Shown here: piece after piece, positions 1 to 7,257 of the stretch
Layout: each line of letters starts with the position of its first letter
Position numbering within the stretch: the stretch's first letter is position 1
Assembly (NCBI GenBank): GCA_017999075.1
Contig: JAGOBX010000053.1
Location: 1 to 12,535 of the forward strand
From: Candidatus Babelota bacterium
GTDB taxonomy: Bacteria; JAGOBX01
DNA: 12,535 bases
Direction of reading: 5' to 3'
Program-made: the position numbers and the translations under genes
The notes under the pieces: generated by a model
Database searches by the model: none
Told to the model about the DNA's origin: nothing
The model's input: only the letters and a program-made list of their open reading frames with translations

Positions 1-147
1 CCAATATGTAGCAAGCCCTGTTTCAAGCGTTTTTTTCCATGATTCCTCATTCATAAAAGCAACCATTAAAACTTCTCCTGTTTTATAGTCCTGAGCAACC
101 GCAGGAAGCAATCCTCCATCAATTTTGCTGAAATCCAGTTTTACCAT
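1..147 (-). CDS. hisI: Phosphoribosyl-AMP cyclohydrolase (N-terminal part, gene runs off the window)
   Basis: The first 49 codons of a leftward gene are present, starting with ATG at 147 and still open at base 1. The product would hydrolyse phosphoribosyl-AMP to ProFAR, an early step of histidine synthesis in the cytoplasm. The visible part matches the start of HisI closely: [15 protein letters not shown], then [15 protein letters not shown], then ETGLATYW, which leads into the substrate- and metal-binding part in full-length proteins. The zinc-binding cysteines lie beyond the edge and cannot be checked, nor can fusion to a HisE domain. A Shine-Dalgarno-like AGGGG lies about 9 bases before the ATG, and a good promoter lies further upstream. 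The gene diverges from rpiB. Confidence in the family is high because several consecutive family motifs are in frame. Confidence 0.93.
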   Translation of the reverse strand, partial: MVKLDFSKIDGGLLPAVAQDYKTGEVLMVAFMNEESWKKTLETGLATYW

Positions 148-204
148 AATATTCAACCCCTAAATCCGATTATCCCGTAAAATTTATTTTATTACAAAAA
201 ATAA

Positions 205-232
205 ATAATAATAATTTTATTTATTAAGTCAA
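205..232 (-). promoter_or_regulatory. Predicted sigma70-type promoter of hisI
   Basis: On the minus strand there is TTGACT (227-232), a 16-base spacer and TATTAT (205-210). Each hexamer matches five of six consensus bases. Transcription would begin near 198, giving a leader of about 50 bases before the hisI ATG. I see no attenuator-like histidine-rich leader peptide in that leader. The -35 box is only 19 bp from the -35 box of the divergent rpiB promoter. Confidence 0.6.
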
Positions 233-251
233 TAAAATTTTTAAAAATTGT

Positions 252-279
252 TTGACAAAAATAAAAAAAAAATTATAAA
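252..279 (+). promoter_or_regulatory. Predicted sigma70-type promoter of the rpiB operon
   Basis: A perfect TTGACA (252-257) is followed after 16 bases by TATAAA (274-279). Transcription would begin near 286, leaving a leader of about 28 bases that contains the rpiB Shine-Dalgarno sequence GGAGAG (299-304). It lies back to back with the hisI promoter, so one regulator bound in between could affect both. No clear operator is visible. Confidence 0.65.
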
Positions 280-313
280 ATTAAAGTTTAAATTTTGTGG
301 AGAGTAAAATAAT

Positions 314-763
314 ATGAAAATTGTAATAGCGTCAGATCATGGCGGGTTTGAATTAAAAGAAAAATTAAAGTTATATCTATTATCAAAAGGTTATGAAGTT
401 CGAGATATCGGAACATATTCGGAATCTTCTGTTGACTATCCAGATTATGGATTTAAAGCAGGAGAAATAGTTGCTTCAGGCCAGGCAGAAAGAGGGATAG
501 TTATTTGCGGGTCCGGAATAGGCATATCTATTGCCGCAAATAAAGTAAAAGGAATACGGGCTGCTTTATGTCATTCTGCTGAATATGCAAAATTATCGCG
601 TGAACATAACAACGCCAATGTGCTTGCGTTAGGCGGAAGATTTCTAAGTTATGAGGAAGCTAATGAAATTGTAGAAGTATGGCTTAATACCGAATTTTCA
701 GGAGGAAGACATCAAAAACGAGTTGATAAATTAACGGAGTGTAATATAAATGGAAACAAATAG
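314..763 (+). CDS. rpiB: Ribose-5-phosphate isomerase B
   Basis: Interconverts ribose 5-phosphate and ribulose 5-phosphate in the pentose phosphate pathway, in the cytoplasm. The protein has 149 residues, the normal length for the RpiB/LacAB family. It starts with the phosphate-binding strand-turn ASDHGG (D8, H9). The catalytic cysteine is C65 in [14 protein letters not shown], and H98/N99 lie in [15 protein letters not shown]. All key positions appear intact. The ATG at 314 is preceded by GGAGAG at 9-base spacing. The last 14 bases overlap the next gene, the dCMP deaminase, which suggests translational coupling in one operon. LacA/LacB isomerases share the fold, but the neighbours give no sign of galactose metabolism, so RpiB is the natural call. 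Confidence 0.95.
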   Translation: MKIVIASDHGGFELKEKLKLYLLSKGYEVRDIGTYSESSVDYPDYGFKAGEIVASGQAERGIVICGSGIGISIAANKVKGIRAALCHSAEYAKLSREHNNANVLALGGRFLSYEEANEIVEVWLNTEFSGGRHQKRVDKLTECNINGNK

Positions 764-1217
764 ACCTGATTGGAATGATTATTTTATGGAAATAGCCAGA
801 CTGGTAGGAACCCGATCAACTTGTATAAGGAGGAAAGTTGGAGCAATTATTGTCAAAGATAAAAGAATACTTGCCACAGGATATAATGGAGTACCAAAAG
901 GAATAGAACATTGTACAGAACAATCATGTATAAGAAATATAAATAATATTCCATCAGGTCAGAGGCACGAGCTTTGTATGGGGCTGCATGCAGAGCAGAA
1001 CGCTATAATACAGGCCGCTGTTTATGGAGTTTCTATATCGGAGTCTGAAATTTACTGTACATTTCAGCCGTGCATTGTATGCGCTAAAATGATAATAAAT
1101 GCAGGAATAAAAAAAATTGTATTTGAAGGAAGCTATCCTGATGAGTTATCATTGAAGCTTTTAAATGAATCAAAAATTGAATTAGTAAAATATTCTAAAA
1201 AATGCATTTCAGAATAA
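750..1217 (+). CDS. dCMP deaminase (ComEB family)
   Basis: Zinc-dependent cytidine/deoxycytidylate deaminase-fold enzyme that converts dCMP to dUMP, feeding thymidylate synthesis in the cytoplasm. The catalytic zinc site is complete: H80 and the proton-shuttling E82 in LHAEQNAI, then PC (107-108) and C111 in QPCIVC. An insert typical of this family carries C55, C60, H73 and C76, which probably bind a second, structural zinc. The 155-residue length is usual. The start at 750 lies inside the end of rpiB, with GGAG about 12 bases upstream, so the two are likely translated together. Members of this family are named ComEB in Bacillus, but deamination of dCMP is the supported function. Substrate preference for dCMP over other cytidine nucleotides rests on family similarity. 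Confidence 0.92.
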   Translation: METNRPDWNDYFMEIARLVGTRSTCIRRKVGAIIVKDKRILATGYNGVPKGIEHCTEQSCIRNINNIPSGQRHELCMGLHAEQNAIIQAAVYGVSISESEIYCTFQPCIVCAKMIINAGIKKIVFEGSYPDELSLKLLNESKIELVKYSKKCISE

Positions 1218-1235
1218 GGAGCGTATATTTGTGTT

Positions 1236-1508
1236 ATGGAAGATGAATTTATAATTAAATGTCCCTGCTGCAGCGCTGACTTGACTATTGATAAACAAAC
1301 AGGCAGAATTCTTAAACATGAGTCTGTCAGTCAGCAGAAATCAAAAATGTCTTTTGATGAACTCATGAAAGAACAGCAGGATAAAAAAAAACAGCTTAAC
1401 TCAAAATTCGATATGCTGTTTGATCAGGAAAAAAATAAAAAAGAATTAATGGAAAAAGAATTTGAAAAAGCTAAATCAAAATTTGACAGTAAAAATTTAA
1501 AGATATAA
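1236..1508 (+). CDS. Small CxxC zinc-finger-like protein with charged coiled coil, unknown function
   Basis: A 90-residue cytoplasmic protein that I do not recognise as a named family. Residues 6-16 hold a CPCC knuckle (C9, C11, C12) resembling half of a zinc ribbon. There is no second CxxC pair, so metal binding would need a dimer or a partner. From about residue 38 to the end it is highly charged (K, E, Q, D) and predicted helical, probably a coiled coil. No signal peptide or membrane segment is visible. A strong AAGGAG (1216-1221) lies 14 bases before the ATG, longer than usual. An in-frame ATT at 1227 would be better spaced, so the start is not settled. It sits 18 bases after the dCMP deaminase gene and 12 before a glycosyltransferase gene, hence in the same operon. 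Confidence 0.7.
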   Translation: MEDEFIIKCPCCSADLTIDKQTGRILKHESVSQQKSKMSFDELMKEQQDKKKQLNSKFDMLFDQEKNKKELMEKEFEKAKSKFDSKNLKI

Positions 1509-1520
1509 AACAAAATTCAT

Positions 1521-2501
1521 ATGTTAATTTCAATAATAGCTGTTAATTGGAACGGAGAAAAAATATTAGAAAAATTTATTGAAAATCTTATTTCTATAAA
1601 TTACGCAGATAAAGAAATAATAATTGTTGATAATGGTTCTTGCGACAATTCTGTAGAAATTTTAAAGAAATATAAACAAATAAAATATTATGTCCTTAAA
1701 AAAAATTTGGGGTTTGCAGGAGGAAACAATTTCGGTATAAGGCAGAGCTCCGGAGATTATCTGATGCTTGTAAATACAGACGTTATATGCCCGCCTGATA
1801 TTTTAATCGGATTCAGCGAATATTATAATAAATTACCGGAATCAGTTGCAGAAAAAAAAGGAGCGTTTATGCCTGTGATTCTGTTAGCTGATGGAAAAAT
1901 TAATAGTCTTGGGAGTTATTTGTATAAAGATTTTCATCCGTATAATATAGGGTTTAATGAAGAACACACAAAAATTGATGAGTTTTTAAAGTTACGGAAA
2001 CCAACAGGGTTTTACGGCGCATGTGTTTTTATAAATAAAAAAATGATAGAAGATATAGGTTTTTTTAATGAAGAATATTTTTTATATCACGAAGAAACCG
2101 ATCTTGCCATAAGAGGATTATGTAAAGGATGGCAATATGACATTATACGGAATATACAGATTGAACATCTCCATTCATATTCTTCGGTAGAATTATCGTT
2201 TAAAAAAATTTTTTACAGCGAACGGAACAGATTATTTAATTTGATTAAATACGGGCTGTTATCTGAAATTTTAACATCTCCATATTATACTTTAACAAGA
2301 TATTTCAAAACATTGTTTAATAAAAAACTGCTGCATTCAAAAAAAACTCAAACTTCTGTTTTTTCAAAATTTGTTATCCCTGCTGCAATAATGTCAGCTT
2401 ATGCAGCACTAATATTTTATATTGATTCTTTATTTTATTTCAGATATAAAAATAAAATTAAAAACAGAGATTTTTTGGTCACTTTTAAAAATGTTATTTA
2501 A
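1521..2501 (+). CDS. Family 2 glycosyltransferase (rhamnosyltransferase-like)
   Basis: A GT-A-fold inverting sugar transferase, likely acting at the inner face of the inner membrane on lipopolysaccharide, O-antigen or another surface glycan. In order: VNWNG (8-12), DNGS (37-40) for nucleotide-sugar binding, LGFAGGNN (63-70), the DxD-like NTDV (85-88) for metal, FYGACVFI (164-171), and the acceptor-side acidic motif HEETDLAIRG (190-199). The C-terminus (about 284-306) is hydrophobic and probably membrane-associated. The 326-residue length is typical of WbbL/RfbF-like transferases. Donor and acceptor cannot be read from the sequence. It starts 12 bases after the previous gene with no recognisable Shine-Dalgarno sequence, as is common inside operons here. 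No other glycan genes are in the window, so it is not part of a visible polysaccharide locus. Confidence 0.9.
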   Translation: MLISIIAVNWNGEKILEKFIENLISINYADKEIIIVDNGSCDNSVEILKKYKQIKYYVLKKNLGFAGGNNFGIRQSSGDYLMLVNTDVICPPDILIGFSEYYNKLPESVAEKKGAFMPVILLADGKINSLGSYLYKDFHPYNIGFNEEHTKIDEFLKLRKPTGFYGACVFINKKMIEDIGFFNEEYFLYHEETDLAIRGLCKGWQYDIIRNIQIEHLHSYSSVELSFKKIFYSERNRLFNLIKYGLLSEILTSPYYTLTRYFKTLFNKKLLHSKKTQTSVFSKFVIPAAIMSAYAALIFYIDSLFYFRYKNKIKNRDFLVTFKNVI

Positions 2502-2515
2502 ATTTACAGTCAAGT

Positions 2516-3565
2516 ATGAGTCAATTATACGAATATATTAATTACAATGATTTATTTTTTTCCGAAAATGCCGCAGAATTGGAAACTATAAAAAAACTTT
2601 TTGATAAGAAACATATTGTTTACAAAGTAAAATTTGATGATATTTCAGGACAAATACTTAATATTTTGTTCTCCCGCAATTTTATAATCAGCGTGAATGA
2701 AAAACAAATTGATGATGCAACAGAAATTATAAAAAAAAATATAAATGATTATTCGAAAAAAATATTTTTTTCCTCTGATATATTGAATATCCCTGTTTCT
2801 GTAAATCCTGAGCGCTTCAGCGGATTGGAAAAAACTTCTTTAAAAAATAATTGCAGCCGGCGTTCTTTTTTTATAATAAAAATTTTTATTTTAATAGTTT
2901 CTATATTATTATTAAACGGAACCAAAAAAATTTTTAATAATTATTTCCTGCAGCATTTGGAAAAAAACAATTTTAATAAAGAAAAAAATATAATTCACTC
3001 TAAAATTTTTGAATCGAAAGATAATGACGAACTTATTTCTGATAAATGTGCAGATAATGTTATATCAGAAGAATCAGCTGAACCTTATGAAAAAATAACC
3101 AAACCATTAAAATCTTCTCAAAAATCAGAAAAAATAATTTACAGAAATCCTGATGACAGCCTGATTTTAAAACCGGAAATTCCGGCAGGTCGAAATATTG
3201 ATTTTAAAAAAAAAATTCAGAAAGAAAATTTCAAGAAAAAAACCGGCATACCCTCTCAAAAGCTTGATTATGTTAATGTAACTTTTAATATCGATAAATT
3301 AAACATTGATGAAAAATTCGGACTCGAACGCAACGCATTTTTTTATTACAAATCCGGAATGTATAAAGATGCTCTTGATTTGTTTAAAAAGCTTGAATCT
3401 GTTAACCCTGAAAAACTTGAGTATAAATATTTCACTGTAAAATGTTATATTGAATTGAAAATGTATGAAGATGCTTTAAAATTACTTAATGAAACAAAAA
3501 TTTCTAATATAAAAAACAAAGAGATAGAAAATCTTTTCAAATATGTTCCTGCTGTAAAAAAATAA
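2516..3565 (+). CDS. Membrane-anchored protein with DUF2007-like N-terminus and C-terminal TPRs
   Basis: A 349-residue protein of unknown function. Residues 10-75 resemble the small DUF2007 domain (a putative signal-transducing or regulatory domain): residues 18-28 fit the family's helix-1 pattern, and IISVNEKQIDDATEIIKK fits its last strand and helix. One membrane segment follows at about 117-134, preceded by KNNCSRR, which suggests a cytoplasmic N-terminus and an exported C-terminus. Residues 150-260 are polar, lysine-rich and low in complexity, probably a flexible periplasmic linker. Residues 269-330 form about two tetratricopeptide repeats (FFYYKSGMYKDALDLF and IELKMYEDALKLLNE), suggesting protein-protein contacts. 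It starts 14 bases after the glycosyltransferase gene with no clear Shine-Dalgarno sequence and ends the rpiB operon. The overall layout recalls TonB/TolA-like or scaffold proteins, but there is no TonB C-terminal domain. Confidence 0.75.
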   Translation: MSQLYEYINYNDLFFSENAAELETIKKLFDKKHIVYKVKFDDISGQILNILFSRNFIISVNEKQIDDATEIIKKNINDYSKKIFFSSDILNIPVSVNPERFSGLEKTSLKNNCSRRSFFIIKIFILIVSILLLNGTKKIFNNYFLQHLEKNNFNKEKNIIHSKIFESKDNDELISDKCADNVISEESAEPYEKITKPLKSSQKSEKIIYRNPDDSLILKPEIPAGRNIDFKKKIQKENFKKKTGIPSQKLDYVNVTFNIDKLNIDEKFGLERNAFFYYKSGMYKDALDLFKKLESVNPEKLEYKYFTVKCYIELKMYEDALKLLNETKISNIKNKEIENLFKYVPAVKK

Positions 3566-3594
3566 ATTTTTCCCCCCATCTAAAAAAATTTAAA

Positions 3595-3626
3595 AATATT
3601 TGACAAATCAGACAAATGCAAATATT
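3595..3626 (+). promoter_or_regulatory. Operator-like inverted and direct repeats over the receptor promoter
   Basis: AATATTTG (3595-3602) and CAAATATT (3619-3626) form a perfect 8-bp inverted repeat with a 16-bp spacer. It overlaps both the -35 and -10 boxes of the predicted promoter. Between and across the arms, GACAAAT occurs twice, at 3602-3608 and 3611-3617, one helical turn or slightly less apart. This is a plausible site for a dimeric repressor controlling the uptake operon. It does not resemble a classical Fur box. In such AT-rich DNA an 8-bp repeat could also arise by chance. Confidence 0.35.
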
Positions 3627-3628
3627 GT
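3600..3628 (+). promoter_or_regulatory. Predicted sigma70-type promoter of the receptor/ECF operon
   Basis: A perfect TTGACA (3600-3605), a 17-base spacer and TATTGT (3623-3628, four of six). Transcription would begin near 3635, giving a leader of about 50 bases. That is too short for a cobalamin, TPP or other large vitamin riboswitch. The promoter separates the uptake operon from the upstream TPR gene, 34 bases after its stop codon. Confidence 0.6.
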
Positions 3629-3673
3629 GTAGCTTCATTTATAAAATTGATTTTACCTGTTTTTGACTAGTGT

Positions 3674-3679
3674 GGGAGG
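3674..3679 (+). promoter_or_regulatory. Strong ribosome binding site of the TonB-dependent receptor
   Basis: GGGAGG is the best Shine-Dalgarno match in the window. It lies 6 bases before an in-frame TTG (3686) and 12 bases before ATG (3692). Spacing favours TTG and codon preference favours ATG. The two differ by only two residues at the tip of the signal peptide. Confidence 0.6.
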
Positions 3680-3685
3680 TATATT

Positions 3686-5515
3686 TTGATAATGTATATT
3701 AATAGTTGTTTTCTGTTTTTATTTTATATATGTTTTTTTATATTCACAGTGTTTTTTAATAAATCAGAATTATATGCGCAGCAGGTTAAACTGGAAGATG
3801 TGATAGTTAAAGGATATCCTGTCAGGGATTCTGTCATTAAAGATTTTTCATTAAATAAAATTACAATCGGAAAAAAGGAAATAAGCAAAACTCATTATTT
3901 CGATGTTACGGATGTTTTAAAACAGCTTACAGGTTTAAACATAGTGAGCGAAGGAACTTTTGGAAACCGGCGAGTCGGCGATGGAAGAATTAAAATCAGA
4001 GGCAATAATGCCAAGCTGCTTATTGATGGAAGACCTGTCAGCATGGAAGTATTTAACTGCATTGTTGGAAATGTAATGACTCTGAATAATGTAGAAAAAA
4101 TCGAAGTGATAAAAGGTGGAGAATCAGTTCTTTACGGGAGTGACGGAATCGGCGGGATTATAAACATAATAACTGAAATGCCTGAAAAATATAAAACTGC
4201 CGTAACCGCAAATTTCGGCAGTTTCACTTCAAAATCATTCTATCTTTCAACCCAAAACAAAATTGAAAATTTTTATTATTCTGCGGGATACGATTTAAAG
4301 CGGACTGATGGAGATATTGTAAATACAAGATTGAAATCAAACGATTATTTTCTGAAAACCGGATATGAATTTTCAAAACATTTTACAGCTGAAATTTCAG
4401 GGAAATATTATGATGGAGATTTTGATGATCCTTATGAACTGGTTGACTGGGATATTGATAGAAAAGGATTAAATATTAATATACGCGGCGATATCAGTAA
4501 AAATAATTATTATTCCGTTCAATACGGATTAAAAAGGGGAGAACATAAAAGTTATTATTTATCCGGAGGAAATTTGAAATTTCATTCCAGAGATTTTCTT
4601 GATGAATTCAGATCATATCAAAACATCAATTTTTCAAGGACAAAAATAATATATGGTTTTGATTACAGGAATTATGGTGGACAAATTTTAAATCAGGTGT
4701 GGGCACATTCCGAAAAAAAATCTGCTGATGAATATGCCCCGTATTTTTCTGTAAACCAGAAAATAAAAAATATGTTCGATTTGACTGCAGGATTGAGATA
4801 TAATCATAACAGTTTATACCACGGAATATATTTGCCGAAATTCGGACTCGTAAAGAACATTCACAATAAATGGAAATTTGGAATATCCGCTAACAAATCT
4901 TTTCGAACACCGTCATCATTACAGGCGCAGATTAATAAATTTGCAGGCAATTCTGAGTTGAATCCCGAACAGTCATGGACATACGAATTAAATACGGGTT
5001 TTAAAAAGGAAAATCTTATTAGTATTGACTTTTCTATTTTTAAAATAGAAGGGAAAGATAGAATTATTAATCAGAGCGGTAAATTCAGAAATATTGATAA
5101 ATATAAACATTATGGTATGGAAATGGAATTTACAAAACAAATAATTTCAGAGATATCAGGAACAGCAGGATATAGTTATATTTACACCGGAAAAGACACT
5201 ATAAATCAATTCCGTAATAAAATAAATTTTTTAGTAGAATATAAAAAAGAAAAATTTAATGCTGTTTTAAACGGTATATATGTAAACAAATTGTACGCTG
5301 GTTCTGATAAAACTTTAAGATTGCCTGATTATACAAAAATAGATTTGAAATGCAAATATGAATATAATTCTGCGCTTAATTTTGTGGTTGAACTTGATAA
5401 TATACTGAATAAAAAATATTCTATGAGTTATGACGACGGAGTTTATACAGGTTCATCTAAACCTATATGGAGTCCAGGATTCGGAATATTTGCAGGAATA
5501 GAAACTGTATTTTGA
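3686..5515 (+). CDS. TonB-dependent outer-membrane receptor
   Basis: A 22-strand beta-barrel importer that would take up a scarce large nutrient (metal chelate, corrinoid, heme or similar), powered by TonB-ExbBD. The 609 residues are BtuB-like in length. A signal peptide (about 1-31) ends in LYA before QQ. Next is a TonB-box-like LEDVIVKG (37-43), then the plug domain (about 52-165), with VTDVLKQLTGLNIV, IRGNNAKLLIDGRPV and the hallmark KGGESVLYGSDGIGGIINII. The barrel runs to a terminal phenylalanine (ETVF), as expected for BAM recognition. The barrel motif FRTPSSL is ordinary, and I see no substrate-diagnostic residues. It is the first gene of the operon, with a promoter and a strong ribosome site. 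The S component starts 16 bases later, so receptor and inner-membrane transporter probably share one substrate. No tonB, exbB or exbD is in the window. Confidence 0.94.
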   Translation: MIMYINSCFLFLFYICFFIFTVFFNKSELYAQQVKLEDVIVKGYPVRDSVIKDFSLNKITIGKKEISKTHYFDVTDVLKQLTGLNIVSEGTFGNRRVGDGRIKIRGNNAKLLIDGRPVSMEVFNCIVGNVMTLNNVEKIEVIKGGESVLYGSDGIGGIINIITEMPEKYKTAVTANFGSFTSKSFYLSTQNKIENFYYSAGYDLKRTDGDIVNTRLKSNDYFLKTGYEFSKHFTAEISGKYYDGDFDDPYELVDWDIDRKGLNINIRGDISKNNYYSVQYGLKRGEHKSYYLSGGNLKFHSRDFLDEFRSYQNINFSRTKIIYGFDYRNYGGQILNQVWAHSEKKSADEYAPYFSVNQKIKNMFDLTAGLRYNHNSLYHGIYLPKFGLVKNIHNKWKFGISANKSFRTPSSLQAQINKFAGNSELNPEQSWTYELNTGFKKENLISIDFSIFKIEGKDRIINQSGKFRNIDKYKHYGMEMEFTKQIISEISGTAGYSYIYTGKDTINQFRNKINFLVEYKKEKFNAVLNGIYVNKLYAGSDKTLRLPDYTKIDLKCKYEYNSALNFVVELDNILNKKYSMSYDDGVYTGSSKPIWSPGFGIFAGIETVF

Positions 5516-5530
5516 AGATTTTCTAAACTT

Positions 5531-6055
5531 ATGAAAAAAAGCCGAGAATTAATAATTATTTCTATAACTATAGTGCTTGGAATACTGCTTCCTTTTGCAT
5601 TTCATTTCATAAAAGCCGGAGGAATTATTTTTTTACCTATGTATTATCCTATAATAATATCAGGTTTTTTGATTAGTCCAGGGTCTGCACTAATAGCTGG
5701 TTTTTTAACGCCATTAATATCTGCTGTTTTAACAGGTATGCCTCCGTTAAATCCTCCTATAGCTTTACAGATGTCTATTGAACTTTTAATTCTTGGTTTT
5801 ACAACATCATTTTTATTTAATAAATTTAAATTCAATTATTACATTGTATCAATTTTCTCTATTTTATTAAACCGCGTTGTATTTATTTTAATGGGTTTCA
5901 TTATGTCAGAAATTTATGATTTGCCCTTTAAATCAAAAATAATATCAGAATTAACAGTCTCATTACCCGGTATTTTTATAATGATATTTATTCTGCCTGT
6001 TTTAGTGAAAATTATAAAAACAAAATTAATTAGAATTGAATCAATATATGAATGA
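5531..6055 (+). CDS. ECF transporter S component (substrate-binding membrane subunit), substrate unknown
   Basis: A 174-residue, very hydrophobic protein with about six membrane segments (roughly 6-27, 33-48, 50-68, 79-97, 104-125, 140-163), the size and topology of the substrate-specific S component of energy-coupling-factor transporters. The stretch FLPMYYPIIISGFLISPGS, followed by GFLTPLISAVLTGMPP and then an IELLILG helix, is typical of a broad ECF S family with uncertain substrates. The call is backed by EcfT-like and EcfA-like genes two and three places downstream. Known S subunits bind one vitamin or metal each (for example BioY, RibU, ThiT, CbrT). This one does not match any of those well enough to name. 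Coming after a TonB-dependent receptor, it probably takes over that receptor's cargo in the periplasm. Its end overlaps the methyltransferase gene by 8 bases. Confidence 0.8.
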   Translation: MKKSRELIIISITIVLGILLPFAFHFIKAGGIIFLPMYYPIIISGFLISPGSALIAGFLTPLISAVLTGMPPLNPPIALQMSIELLILGFTTSFLFNKFKFNYYIVSIFSILLNRVVFILMGFIMSEIYDLPFKSKIISELTVSLPGIFIMIFILPVLVKIIKTKLIRIESIYE

Positions 6056-6641
6056 AAAAAGGAAATATTTCAATTCTCTTGCGGAAAAATGGGACAAAAT
6101 TATGCCTGTTTTTTCGGATGAAAAATTCAGAATGCACTTATCTGAATTAAAAATTTCATGCGATGACAGAATTCTTGACATAGGAGCAGGAACAGGAATT
6201 CTTCGCCGGCATTTAATAAATCAAGGCGTTAAATTTAAAAATATAGTTGCTATAGATATTGCCGAACAAATGCTTAAAAATTATAGAATGAAATTTTCAG
6301 AACATATGAATTTGGTTTGTTCTGATGCCCATTATATTTCTCTGCACAACTGTTCATTTGATAAAATAATTTGTTTTTCTGCTTTCCCCCATTTTAAAGA
6401 TAAAAAAAAAGTTCTTGAAGAATTCCGCAGATTATTGAAAAAAGAAGGGAAAATACTGATTTTACATTTTGATTCAAGTTCGGATTTAAATTCTATGCAC
6501 GGGAAATACGGTACAGTTGTAGAAAAAGATTTGCTCCCCGATATTAATGAATTAAAAAAAATAATTTGTGATATGGGCTTTATTCAAATACGGTTAACAG
6601 AAAAAAAAGGATTATATTTTGCATTGTTTCAAAAAAAATAA
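6048..6641 (+). CDS. Class I SAM-dependent methyltransferase in the ECF operon
   Basis: A cytoplasmic methyltransferase of 197 residues with a Rossmann-like fold. Motif I is LDIGAGTGIL (43-52), the acidic ribose-binding residue is D70 in VAID, SDA (92-94) contacts adenine, and FPHFKDKKKVLEEFRRLLKK (113-132) is the usual post-core helix. The tail HGKYG followed by DLLPD (151-165) looks like a subfamily signature I associate with ECF or metal-uptake neighbourhoods, though I cannot verify this. I chose ATG 6048 because it overlaps the S gene by 8 bases and family members begin close to KRKYFNSLAEKWD. An in-frame TTG at 6036 would add four residues. Being sandwiched between S and T genes implies that it acts on the imported molecule or a product of it. 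The acceptor is unknown. Confidence 0.88.
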   Translation: MNEKRKYFNSLAEKWDKIMPVFSDEKFRMHLSELKISCDDRILDIGAGTGILRRHLINQGVKFKNIVAIDIAEQMLKNYRMKFSEHMNLVCSDAHYISLHNCSFDKIICFSAFPHFKDKKKVLEEFRRLLKKEGKILILHFDSSSDLNSMHGKYGTVVEKDLLPDINELKKIICDMGFIQIRLTEKKGLYFALFQKK

Positions 6642-7251
6642 TAATATCATATATTTAAATTTTTTTATTTTAATCGTTTTTCTTATTATCGGAGCAGTAT
6701 TGCCTCTAAAATTTTTATATATTTTTTTTATTTCTTTATTATGTTTTCTTATCATATATAAAATTGATTTTATAAAATTTTTAAGGAATCAAAAATTTAT
6801 TTTATTGATCTTTTTTTTGAATTTGCCGCTGCTTCTGTATTTTTATTTAGAAAAAATTCTTTTTGAAACCGGAACTGATTTTGTTTCTCAAATAAAAATA
6901 ATAACAAATTTAAGTTTAAGGACTTCGGCAGCTTTTTTAGCGATCAATTTTTATAAAAAAATAAATAGTTTCAGCGATACGTTAAAAATATTATTAAAAA
7001 TAAAAATACCCTTAAAACTGATTTTAATAATAATTATTTCTATTAAATTGATGATAATGTTTAAAATAGAACTGAATAATTTCTTACGCAATTTTAAATT
7101 GAAAGTTAATGACCATAAATTAAAATATTTTTTTATAATGGTTCGTAAAATACTTATTCATTTTTATACGCAGGCAGAAAAATATTCGTGTTATCTGTCG
7201 TTAAAAAATTTAAATAATAAACCTGAATATTTAAAAATAATTTTTAAATGA
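6619..7251 (+). CDS. ECF transporter T component (EcfT/CbiQ-like), divergent
   Basis: A 210-residue integral membrane protein with about five or six hydrophobic segments (12-30, 32-48, 59-76, 96-111, 130-148, 168-183), placed directly before an EcfA-like ATPase. EcfT/CbiQ proteins couple the ATPases to the S subunit through two helices that each end in an Ala-Arg-Gly motif. Here the equivalent places appear to read LRNFKLK (156-162) and QAEKYSCYLSLKN (185-197). The AEKY part fits, but neither ARG is conserved. The only near start is TTG at 6619, which overlaps the methyltransferase gene by 23 bases. No ATG occurs before the middle of the gene, and there is no Shine-Dalgarno sequence. An ATT, ATC or ATA start further in is possible. 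The assignment leans on topology and neighbours. Confidence 0.72.
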   Translation: MHCFKKNNNIIYLNFFILIVFLIIGAVLPLKFLYIFFISLLCFLIIYKIDFIKFLRNQKFILLIFFLNLPLLLYFYLEKILFETGTDFVSQIKIITNLSLRTSAAFLAINFYKKINSFSDTLKILLKIKIPLKLILIIIISIKLMIMFKIELNNFLRNFKLKVNDHKLKYFFIMVRKILIHFYTQAEKYSCYLSLKNLNNKPEYLKIIFK

Positions 7252-7257
7252 AAAAAT

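Noticed and set aside
3566-3685. Vitamin riboswitch upstream of the TonB-dependent receptor
   Set aside because: Cobalamin riboswitches often precede such genes. Here the predicted leader is about 50 bases and no B12-box-like or other conserved aptamer core is visible.
5644-5835. Minus-strand open frame of 63 codons
   Set aside because: It lies wholly antisense to the S-component gene, whose hydrophobic sequence is clearly coding, and it has no recognisable motif.
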